64,000 nt of DNA. It comes from Roseiarcus sp963824475. Lineage in GTDB: Bacteria > Pseudomonadota > Alphaproteobacteria > Rhizobiales > Beijerinckiaceae. Positions 35,229 through 42,800 of the stretch are shown piece by piece. Each line of letters opens with the position of its first letter. Position 1 is the first letter of the stretch. The stretch is from positions 248,001 to 312,000 of the forward strand of contig CAWGPR010000006.1 in NCBI GenBank assembly GCA_963824475.1. The letters are read 5' to 3'. The translations under genes and the position numbers were made by a program. A model generated the notes under the pieces. The model did no database searches and was not told where the DNA came from. It saw only the letters and a program-made list of their open reading frames with translations.

Positions 35229-36868
35229 CGTTTGAGCTCCCAGGTCGTCGTGCCGTCCTTGTTGTCTTTGATGGCGACGCTGAGGTCGGCGAGCTGCTCG
35301 CGCAACCGATCAGCCTCGGCCCAGTTCTTTGCCGCGCGAGCCTCTTTGCGACGAGCGATCAACTCGTCGATCTGCTTTTGAGTTAGCTCGTCGGTCGTGG
35401 TTTCGCTCGTCGTGAGTTGAAACACTGCCCCGTCAGGCGCCTCAGTCACACCTAGTTGAGCCGTTACATCGCCGGCAGCAGTTGCTGTTGAGGTACCCTG
35501 CGCTCGGAAGGTGGCGGCAATGATCCGAACGAGCTGACTTCGATCGCAGCTAAATCCGAGAAACCGCAAGGAAGCGCGCAGGGAAGCGAGGTTTCCATTG
35601 CTCGCAAGGTTACGTAGCCGGTCGATCGCGCTATGGGTATTTAGGTCATCGCATAGCGCACTAACAACATCAGCATCGACCTCTTGGTCTGGAAACATCA
35701 CATTGTCTGTTAAAGAATAGTCTGTAAGCTCGTACCAATCGCGTAGGTCGTTCCACGCTCGTTCCAACTCTTTCACGGTCCAGTCGATTGGCAGTCGATA
35801 ACGTGTGCGCAACATCGCGAGCCGTAAAACATCGCCGGGCCACGTGCTGTTTCCGAACTTCGGCGTGCGGAGCAATTCGTGGATGGTGACGAAGTTGCCG
35901 AGGCTCTTCGACATCTTCTCGCCTTCGACCTGAAGGAAGCCGTTGTGGATCCAAAAATTAGCCATGCGGCCCGACCCGAAGGCGCAGCAAGACTGCGCGA
36001 TCTCGTTCTCGTGGTGGGGAAAGACGAGATCGACGCCGCCGCCGTGAATGTCGAACACATTGCGGCTTGGATCGTCGCAGAAAAGGCCGGCCCCGAAGGG
36101 TGCTAGCAACGTCCCCATGGACATCGCCGAGCACTCGATATGCCAGCCAGGACGCCCCGGCGTGGCGATCCCTGCCGGGCTCGGCCAGTTCGGCTCGTTC
36201 GGCTTCGAGGGCTTCCACAAAACGAAGTCCATCGGGTCGCGCTTATAGGGCGCGACGTCGACGCGCGCGCCGGCCAGCATTTCGTCGAGCGAGCGATGGG
36301 CGAGCGCCCCGTAGCGCGGCGCGCCGGGAAGGGCGGCCATCGCGGCGGGAGAAAACAGCACGTGATCCTCGGCGACATAGGCGACGCCGCGGTCGATCAG
36401 CCGCTCGATCATCGCCCGCATCTTTCCAATGAATTCCGTGGCGCGCGGCTCGAAGGTCGGCCGGAGGCAGCCGAGCGCTGCGACGTCATCGTGGAATTGC
36501 CGCTCGGTCGCTTCGGTCACTTTCGCGATCGCCTCGTTGAGCGGCAAGGCCGGGTAGTCGCGCTCGGCGCGCGCATTGATCTTGTCGTCGACGTCGGTGA
36601 TGTTGCGGACGTAGATGATCTCTTTCTCGGGGTAGATGTGCTTCAACAGCCGGAACAGCACGTCGAACACGATGACCGGCCGGGCGTTGCCGATATGGGC
36701 GAAGTCGTAGACGGTCGGTCCGCAGACGTAGAGCCTGACCGCGCGCGGGTCGGCCGGCGCGAAGTCGTCCTCGGATCCGGTCAAGGTATTGTAGAGACGC
36801 AGCCTCGCCGCCGGTGGCGCAGGCTTGGCCTCCGCGGGCGTCTCGTCTTGGGTCTGCGGCGACTTCAT
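35225..36868 (-). CDS. cysS: Cysteinyl-tRNA synthetase, with a compositionally odd 3' half
   Basis: 547 residues, longer than the usual ~460. Class I synthetase charging tRNA-Cys. Zinc ligands are in YVCGPTVYD, GWHIECSAM and FPHHENEIAQ. The HIGH box is FAHIGNARP and the KMSKS loop is EGEKMSKSLGN. An N-terminal extension (MKSPQTQDETPAEAKPAPP) and a long anticodon-side region add length. From about 35400 to 35830 the DNA is noticeably AT-richer and the encoded part (SLTDNVMFPDQEVDADVVSA, TFRAQGTSTATAAGDVT) looks unlike its neighbours. The frame is intact to LSVAIKDNKDGTTTWELKR. Confidence 0.94.
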   Translation of the reverse strand: MKSPQTQDETPAEAKPAPPAARLRLYNTLTGSEDDFAPADPRAVRLYVCGPTVYDFAHIGNARPVIVFDVLFRLLKHIYPEKEIIYVRNITDVDDKINARAERDYPALPLNEAIAKVTEATERQFHDDVAALGCLRPTFEPRATEFIGKMRAMIERLIDRGVAYVAEDHVLFSPAAMAALPGAPRYGALAHRSLDEMLAGARVDVAPYKRDPMDFVLWKPSKPNEPNWPSPAGIATPGRPGWHIECSAMSMGTLLAPFGAGLFCDDPSRNVFDIHGGGVDLVFPHHENEIAQSCCAFGSGRMANFWIHNGFLQVEGEKMSKSLGNFVTIHELLRTPKFGNSTWPGDVLRLAMLRTRYRLPIDWTVKELERAWNDLRDWYELTDYSLTDNVMFPDQEVDADVVSALCDDLNTHSAIDRLRNLASNGNLASLRASLRFLGFSCDRSQLVRIIAATFRAQGTSTATAAGDVTAQLGVTEAPDGAVFQLTTSETTTDELTQKQIDELIARRKEARAAKNWAEADRLREQLADLSVAIKDNKDGTTTWELKR

Positions 36869-37302
36869 CGGTATTTCTCGTCGGCGTCATCTCGTGGAGC
36901 CGGACAACGCGGACAGGCGCCGCCCGGGTTTGGCCGGATGATCGCTTCTCGATGGCTTTTAGAAATAAGGAGACGCGAACCAGCCAGCTTGGAGCTAGCG
37001 GCTAATGATGCAAATCCGGATAATAGGACACGCGGGCGTCATGGCGCGCATCCATGTCGCGAGGTCGTCGCCTTTGTCAAGACTTGGCGGAGGCTGAGAG
37101 CGCCGTGCGTCATGGCCGCGCTTGACGCGGCCATCCACGCGAACCCCCTCGCGTCCATTTAAGGCATTGAAACAAAGGCCGTATCCATACCGATGATTGA
37201 TGGTGGAGCCGCGCCGCGTGGATGGCCGGCAAAAAGCCGGCCATGACGGAGAAGGCAGGTCCATCTACAACGGCGGGCCTGGATTTATGGAGGGGGGAGA
37301 TC
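36869..37302. other. Intergenic stretch between cysS and arginase
   Basis: Divergent genes flank these 434 bases, so promoters of both must lie here, but I see no clear -35/-10 boxes. The right half holds the inverted repeat at 37108-37248. No gene is supported. Confidence 0.55.
37108..37248. repeat. Inverted repeat built on CGTCATGGCCG.../...CGGCCATGACG
   Basis: The left unit CGTCATGGCCGCGCTTGACG leads to GCGGCCATCCACGCG. The right unit is the mirror, CGCGTGGATGGCCGGC to AAGCCGGCCATGACG. Each unit is itself a small hairpin. The same kind of 'catggccgg...ccggccatgacg' repeat is widespread between genes in Rhizobiales. Confidence 0.75.
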
Positions 37303-38317
37303 TTGAGCCGGGAGACAAGCGGCGGGGCTGATCCTGCGGGGGAGGGGGGTCAGGCGCGCCGACAGGCGATCACCATCCTCGGCGCGGCGGTCGACGCGGG
37401 CGCGAGCGTGCCCGGCGCGGCGATGGGACCGGCCATGCTGCGCACGGCGGGCATTGTGAAAGCGCTGAGGGACCTCGGTCACGACGTTGAGGACCGGGGC
37501 GATCTCGCTCCTCCCCATCCGCTGGTCCACGCGGCTCCGCCCGAAGGCAAGGCGCATCGGTTCGCCCACGTCTCCGCCTGGGCCCGACTGTTGGCGCGCG
37601 AGACTTACGCGGTCGTCCGCTCCAGGCGGACGCCAATCGTGCTCGGCGGCGATCACAGTCTGGCGATGGGGTCCATCAGCGGCGTCGCCCGCCATGCGGC
37701 CGAGGCGGGACGCGAGCTGTTCGTTCTGTGGCTCGACGCCCATACGGATTTCAACACGCCATTGACCTCGCCGTCCGGCAACATGCACGGCATGCCCGCG
37801 GCGATGCTCTCCCGCGAACCCGGTCTGGAAGCCGTGTTCGGCGAGGAGCCGCATGGCTTTATCGATCCGGGCCGGCTGCACCTGTTCGGCATAAGGTCGA
37901 TCGAACTCGGGCGAAAGGCGGCTCTTGCAAGACCGCGGCGTCGATGTCGTCGACATGCGAAGGTTGGACGAAGACGGCTTCGCGGTCTCGATCCGCCGCA
38001 TCATCGATCGGGTCAAGGCCCGCGATGGCCTTTTGCATGTCAGTCTGGATGTCGACTTTCTCGATCCTGCGATCGCGCCAGGCGTCGGCACCGCCGTCCC
38101 GGGCGGGGCGACCTACCGCGAGGCGCATCTTGTCATGGAGCTGTTATACGAATCCGGTCTTTCGCCCTCGCTCGATCTGGTCGAACTCAATCCCTTCCTC
38201 GACGAGCGGGGCAAGAGCGCGCTGCTGCTGGTCGACCTGACCGCGAGCCTGTTTGGACGCCAGGTCTATCCGGTCGCGCGTGGGTCGGGGGAGGCCGGGG
38301 CGGGGGAGAGCAATTGA
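37303..38317 (+). pseudogene. rocF: Arginase with a single +1 frameshift
   Basis: Start TTG 37303 behind a very strong GGAGGGGGGAG site. Arginase hydrolyses arginine to ornithine and urea with two manganese ions. Metal motifs: VLGGDHSLAMG, LWLDAHTDFNTP (first frame), then LHVSLDVDFLDPAIAPG and LDLVELNPFLDE (second frame). The first frame goes astray after GIRSIELG. One extra G in GGG 37909-37911 moves it off ERRLLQDRGVDVVDMRRLDE, which continues to TGA 38317. Corrected length ~337 residues, normal for the family. Sequencing error or recent inactivation. Confidence 0.82.
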
Positions 38318-38530
38318 CATGGAGGCGAGCCGGAATTTTCCGGGCTCCCAGGCAAGAGATTGATTTCACCCCATGTTTGGAGCGAGCGAATGCTCAAGCG
38401 GCGTGATTTTCGGCACCCTACGTCAAAAGTTTGGCTTGATCGCGTGCATCGATAGGACGATAGCTCACGGCGAAACCGTTAGGCTGCTCGAAGGGGTGAC
38501 CAGCGGGCGTCGAACTGCGAAAGAAACTCA

Positions 38531-39496
38531 ATGGCGCGCAAGAAGATTGCTTTGATTGGGGCCGGCCAGATCGGCGGGACGCTCGCGCATCTGGCGGCGA
38601 TCAAGGAACTGGGCGACATCGTTCTCTTCGACATCATCGACGGCGTGCCGCAGGGCAAGGCGCTGGATTTGGCGGAATCGACCCCCGTCGCGGGCGTCAA
38701 CGCGCGACTTTCGGGCGCGAGCGACTATTCTGCGATCGCCGGCGCGGACGTTCTCATCGTCACCGCCGGCGTTCCCCGCAAGCCCGGCATGAGCCGCGAC
38801 GACTTGCTCGGCATCAACCTCAAGGTCATGGACGCGGTTGCGGCGGGCATCAGGGCGCACGCCCCGGAGGCGTTCGTCATCTGCATCACCAACCCGCTCG
38901 ACGCCATGGTGTGGGCGCTGCAGAAGTCCTGCGGGCTGCCGCCAAACAAAGTTGTCGGCATGGCGGGTGTGCTCGATTCCGCGCGCTTTCGCTATTTTCT
39001 GGCCGAGGAATTCCAGGTGTCGGTGGAGGACGTGACCGCCTTCGTGCTCGGCGGGCATGGCGACGACATGGTGCCCTCCGTCCGATATTCGACAGTGGCC
39101 GGTATTCCCCTTCCTGACCTCGTCAAAATGGGCTGGACGACGCAGTCCAAGCTCGACGCGATCGTCGAGCGGACCCGCAAGGGCGGCGGCGAGATCGTCA
39201 ACCTGCTTAAAACCGGCTCCGCTTTCTACGCACCCGCCTCTTCCGCGATCGCGATGGCGGAGTCGTACCTCAAGGATCAGCGCCGCGTGCTGCCTTGCGC
39301 GGCGCGGTTGACGGGCCAGTACGGCGTGAGCGACGCCTATGTTGGGGTTCCGGTGGTGATCGGCGCGAACGGGGTTGAGCGCATCATCGAGATTACCTTC
39401 GATGAGGCGGAAAAGGCGATGTTCGCCAAATCGGTCGCCGCGGTCCGCGCCCTGATGGAGGCGTGCAAGGCGATCAATCCCGCCCTCGCCGCCTGA
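38531..39496 (+). CDS. mdh: Malate dehydrogenase
   Basis: 321 residues, LDH-like type 3 malate dehydrogenase. NAD motif IALIGAGQIGGTLA with Asp in VLFDIIDG, substrate loop VPRKPGMSRDDLL (two Arg), ITNPLDAM with VLDSARFRYFLA, and catalytic His in VLGGHGDDMVP. It oxidises malate to oxaloacetate in the TCA cycle. It opens the TCA cluster; sucC follows after 58 bases. Confidence 0.97.
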   Translation: MARKKIALIGAGQIGGTLAHLAAIKELGDIVLFDIIDGVPQGKALDLAESTPVAGVNARLSGASDYSAIAGADVLIVTAGVPRKPGMSRDDLLGINLKVMDAVAAGIRAHAPEAFVICITNPLDAMVWALQKSCGLPPNKVVGMAGVLDSARFRYFLAEEFQVSVEDVTAFVLGGHGDDMVPSVRYSTVAGIPLPDLVKMGWTTQSKLDAIVERTRKGGGEIVNLLKTGSAFYAPASSAIAMAESYLKDQRRVLPCAARLTGQYGVSDAYVGVPVVIGANGVERIIEITFDEAEKAMFAKSVAAVRALMEACKAINPALAA

Positions 39497-39554
39497 TCTT
39501 GGTCCTACGCGCCCGCCGCCGGCGGGCGTTCGTTTCTTCGAGGTATTCGCCGCC

Positions 39555-40754
39555 ATGAACATCCACGAATATCAGGCCAAGGCGGTGCTGAGAGCGTTCG
39601 GCGTCCCGATCGCGGACGGCTATCCCGCTTTCACCGCCGACGAGGCGGTCGAGGGGGCCAAGAAGCTCGGCGGGCCGATTTGGGTGGTCAAGAGCCAGAT
39701 CCACGCCGGCGGGCGCGGCAAGGGCCGCTTCAAGGAACCCTCGGCCGGCGACAAGGGCGGCGTGCGGCTTGCTCGCTCGGTCGACGAGGTCAAGACGTTC
39801 GCGACGCAGATGCTGGGCGCGACGCTGGTGACGGCGCAGACCGGCCCCCAGGGCAAGCAGGTCACCCGCCTCTACGTCGAGGAGGGGGCGACGATCGACA
39901 AGGAGCTCTATCTTTCGGCGCTCGTCGACCGGCAGAAGAGCCGGGTGGCGTTCGTCCTCTCAACCGAAGGCGGGGTCAACATCGAGGACGTCGCGCATAG
40001 CGCGCCGGAAAAGATCATGAGCTTCGCCGTCGATCCGGCGACCGGGATCATGCCTCATCACGGCCGCGCCGCCGCCCGCGCGCTCGGGCTTGCCGGCGAT
40101 CTCGCCAAGCAGACGGAAAGCCTCGTCGCCAAGCTCTACGCCGCCTTCCTGGCCAAAGACATGTCGATGCTGGAAATCAATCCGCTGATCGTCATGTCGA
40201 ACGGGCAGTTGCGCGTCCTCGACGCCAAAGTGTCGTTCGACGACAACGCGCTCTACCGGCATCCCGACATCGCCGCCTTGCGCGACGAAAGCGAAGAGGA
40301 CGCCAAGGAGATCGAGGCCTCCAAGCACGATCTCAACTATGTCGCGCTCGAAGGAACGATCGGCTGCATGGTCAACGGGGCCGGGCTCGCGATGGCGACG
40401 ATGGACATCATCAAGCTCTACGGCGAGAGCCCGGCGAACTTTCTCGACGTCGGCGGCGGCGCCTCGAAGGACAAAGTCGCCGCAGCGTTCAAGATCATCA
40501 CCGCCGATCCAAACGTGAAGGGCATTCTGGTCAACATTTTCGGCGGCATCATGCGCTGCGACATCATCGCCGAAGGCGTCATCGCCGCGGTGAAGGAGGT
40601 CGGCCTCAAGGTTCCGCTGGTCGTGCGCCTCGAGGGCACCAACGTCGACCTCGGCAAGAAAATCCTCCGCGAGTCTGGCCTCAACGTGATTCCGGCCGAC
40701 GACCTCGACGACGCGGCGCAGAAGATTGTGAACTCGGTGAGGGCGGCGGCCTGA
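39555..40754 (+). CDS. sucC: Succinyl-CoA synthetase beta subunit
   Basis: 399 residues. ATP-grasp domain at the N-terminus (MNIHEYQAKAVLRAFGVPIA, VVKSQIHAGGRGKGRFKE), nucleotide/metal residues in MLEINPLIV, and the C-terminal CoA-ligase domain NFLDVGGGASKDKVAAAF, ILVNIFGGIMRCDIIAEGVI and LVVRLEGTNVDLGKKIL. It pairs with SucD. Normally sucD follows at once; here a cupin gene and a vapBC module are in between. Confidence 0.97.
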   Translation: MNIHEYQAKAVLRAFGVPIADGYPAFTADEAVEGAKKLGGPIWVVKSQIHAGGRGKGRFKEPSAGDKGGVRLARSVDEVKTFATQMLGATLVTAQTGPQGKQVTRLYVEEGATIDKELYLSALVDRQKSRVAFVLSTEGGVNIEDVAHSAPEKIMSFAVDPATGIMPHHGRAAARALGLAGDLAKQTESLVAKLYAAFLAKDMSMLEINPLIVMSNGQLRVLDAKVSFDDNALYRHPDIAALRDESEEDAKEIEASKHDLNYVALEGTIGCMVNGAGLAMATMDIIKLYGESPANFLDVGGGASKDKVAAAFKIITADPNVKGILVNIFGGIMRCDIIAEGVIAAVKEVGLKVPLVVRLEGTNVDLGKKILRESGLNVIPADDLDDAAQKIVNSVRAAA

Positions 40755-40791
40755 GGGCGCAAGCGCGTCTCGCAACGAGGGAGACGGGCCG

Positions 40792-41163
40792 ATGCCGCCA
40801 TCCAAGATCAACATTCTCGAGGGGGTCGACCGGAAGGTTAAGGAAGTCTTCCATCCGTTCATCGTCGGCGACGTCAACGACAGCCAGGTCAAGGTGGCGA
40901 AATTCGGCGCCGAGTTTGATTGGCACGCGCACGAACGTGAAGACGAGGCCTTCTTCGTGCTGCGCGGCCGGATCGCGATCGATTTCCGCGACGGCGTTCA
41001 GGAATTGAGCGAAGGCGATTTTATCGTCGTCCCGCGAGGGGTTGAACACCGGCCCCGCTCGCTTTCCTTAGAGCCCGTCGTTTTGATGTTCGAGCCAAGC
41101 ACGACGCTCAATACGGGCGACGCGACAAGCGCGCTGACGGTGCGTCAGCTCGATCGGCTTTAG
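40792..41163 (+). CDS. Small cupin-domain protein
   Basis: 123 residues, single cupin barrel. Motif 1 is DWHAHEREDEAFFVLRGRIAI (metal-type His/Glu) and motif 2 is GDFIVVPRGVEHRP. Such proteins bind a metal and may be isomerases, dioxygenases or sensors; nothing narrows this. It begins 37 bases after sucC and is followed by vapB. Confidence 0.88.
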   Translation: MPPSKINILEGVDRKVKEVFHPFIVGDVNDSQVKVAKFGAEFDWHAHEREDEAFFVLRGRIAIDFRDGVQELSEGDFIVVPRGVEHRPRSLSLEPVVLMFEPSTTLNTGDATSALTVRQLDRL

Positions 41164-41227
41164 GGTCGATGAGAAAGAGTTGGAAAACAGGACACAGTTA
41201 CACATATACCGTGTGCTGGAGACCGAC

Positions 41228-41461
41228 ATGAAAAACATCACGCTCGCGATCGATGAGGACGTCCTCGACAAGGTCCGTATCGTCGCGGCCGAGAAGAAAA
41301 CGACCGTCAACGCCCTGGTCCGTGAATTTCTGGCCGACCTCGCCAACCGCGATGAAAAGCTTGCGCAGGCTCGAAAGCAGCTTCTGCAGCTGATGGACAC
41401 CTCCAAGGGCCGCATGGCGCCCGATTGGAAGTTCGATCGCGAGGAAACCCATGAGCGGTAA
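41228..41461 (+). CDS. vapB: VapB-type antitoxin (ribbon-helix-helix)
   Basis: 77 residues from ATG 41228 behind TGGAGACC. The ribbon-helix-helix NITLAIDEDVLDKVRIVAAEKKTTVNALVREFLADL binds operator DNA; the C-terminal tail (GRMAPDWKFDREETHER) should contact the toxin. It overlaps vapC by 11 bases. Confidence 0.85.
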   Translation: MKNITLAIDEDVLDKVRIVAAEKKTTVNALVREFLADLANRDEKLAQARKQLLQLMDTSKGRMAPDWKFDREETHER

Positions 41462-41876
41462 GGTCTTCCTCGACACGAACGTTCTCGTCTACGCAGCCAC
41501 GGGGCGGGAGGCGCATCCGCCGAAATTTCGCCGCGCCCGAGAAATCGTCGCGAGCGCGGATGTCGGCATCTCGACCCAAGTCATCGGAGAGTTCGTCGAT
41601 AACGTTCAGAAGACGCGGAAGATGCCGCGTCCGCTGACGGTTGACGAGGTGGCGGAATGGGTGGGGTGGCTCTTCCGTTTCCCGCTTGTCGAAGTGGATC
41701 GCCAAGTCGTCGAGTCAGCGCTGATCGTGCAACGGCGGTACCAACTGCGCTACTGGGATAGCCAAATCGTCGCCGCAGCGGAGCGGTTGGGCGCCGATGT
41801 CCTCTATAGCGAAGACCTCAACCACGGCCAGATTTATGGCTCCGTGCGCTGCGAAAATCCGTTTCGATCCAACTGA
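41451..41876 (+). CDS. vapC: VapC-type PIN-domain toxin
   Basis: 141 residues. PIN-fold ribonuclease: acidic metal residues in KVFLDTNVLVYAA, the middle Glu in IGEFVDNV and Asp in YWDSQIVAAAERLGADVLYSEDL. Cognate partner of the preceding antitoxin. The module sits between sucC and sucD, in the same direction. Confidence 0.9.
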   Translation: MSGKVFLDTNVLVYAATGREAHPPKFRRAREIVASADVGISTQVIGEFVDNVQKTRKMPRPLTVDEVAEWVGWLFRFPLVEVDRQVVESALIVQRRYQLRYWDSQIVAAAERLGADVLYSEDLNHGQIYGSVRCENPFRSN

Positions 41877-41900
41877 ACCGCCAACGGCCGAAAGCCTCTC

Positions 41901-42788
41901 ATGTCCATCCTCGTCAACGCTGACACCAAAGTCATCACCCAGGGCTTCACCGGCAAGAACGGCACGTTCCATTCCGAGCAGGCGATGGCTTACGGCACCA
42001 GGCTCGTCGGCGGGGTCTCGCCGGGCAAGGGCGGTTCGATCCATCTCGGGCTGCCGGTCTTCGGCACGGTCGTCGAAGCGCGCGAGAAAACGGGCGCGGA
42101 CGCCAGCGTGATCTATGTGCCCCCGGCCGGCGCCGCGGACGCGATCTGCGAAGCGATCGACGCCGAGACGCCGCTCATCGTCTGCATCACTGAAGGCATT
42201 CCGGTCCTCGACATGGCGCGGGTCAAGCGGGCGTTGCAAGGCTCGAAGTCGATCCTGATCGGCCCTAATTGTCCCGGCGTCATGACGGCGGGCGAATGCA
42301 AGATCGGGATCATGCCGGGCAACATCTTTTCGCGCGGCAGCGTCGGGGTCGTCTCGCGTTCGGGCACTCTGACCTACGAGGCGGTGTTTCAGACGACGCG
42401 CGAGGGCCTCGGGCAGACGACGGCGGTCGGGATCGGCGGCGACCCGATCAAGGGCTTGGAATTCGTCGACGTGCTCGCCATGTTTATGGCCGATCCCAAG
42501 ACCCAGTCGATCGTGATGATCGGGGAAATCGGCGGCCAGGCCGAAGAGGACGCCGCCGAGTTTCTCAAGGACGAGGCCAAGCGCGGCCGTAGCAAACCGG
42601 TCGTCGGCTTCATCGCCGGGCGCACCGCCCCCTCCGGGCGGCGCATGGGACACGCGGGCGCGATTATCGCCGGCGGCAAAGGGGGCGCCGAGGACAAGAT
42701 CGTGGCGATGGAAGCGGCAGGCGTGCGCGTCTCGCCATCACCTGCGCGCCTCGGCAAGACATTGGTCGATCTGTTGCACGGCAAGTAA
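41901..42788 (+). CDS. sucD: Succinyl-CoA synthetase alpha subunit
   Basis: 295 residues. N-terminal CoA-binding Rossmann domain (TKVITQGFTGKNGTFHSEQA, GTRLVGGVSPGKGG), then the ligase domain with ILIGPNCPGV and the catalytic phosphohistidine in GRRMGHAGAIIAGGKG. Works with SucC to make ATP/GTP from succinyl-CoA. The next gene, sucA, starts 12 bases later. Confidence 0.97.
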   Translation: MSILVNADTKVITQGFTGKNGTFHSEQAMAYGTRLVGGVSPGKGGSIHLGLPVFGTVVEAREKTGADASVIYVPPAGAADAICEAIDAETPLIVCITEGIPVLDMARVKRALQGSKSILIGPNCPGVMTAGECKIGIMPGNIFSRGSVGVVSRSGTLTYEAVFQTTREGLGQTTAVGIGGDPIKGLEFVDVLAMFMADPKTQSIVMIGEIGGQAEEDAAEFLKDEAKRGRSKPVVGFIAGRTAPSGRRMGHAGAIIAGGKGGAEDKIVAMEAAGVRVSPSPARLGKTLVDLLHGK

Positions 42789-42800
42789 GGAGTCCGCACG

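Noticed and set aside
36140..37162. 340-residue plus-strand frame over cysS
   Set aside because: Antisense shadow of cysS extending into a repeat.
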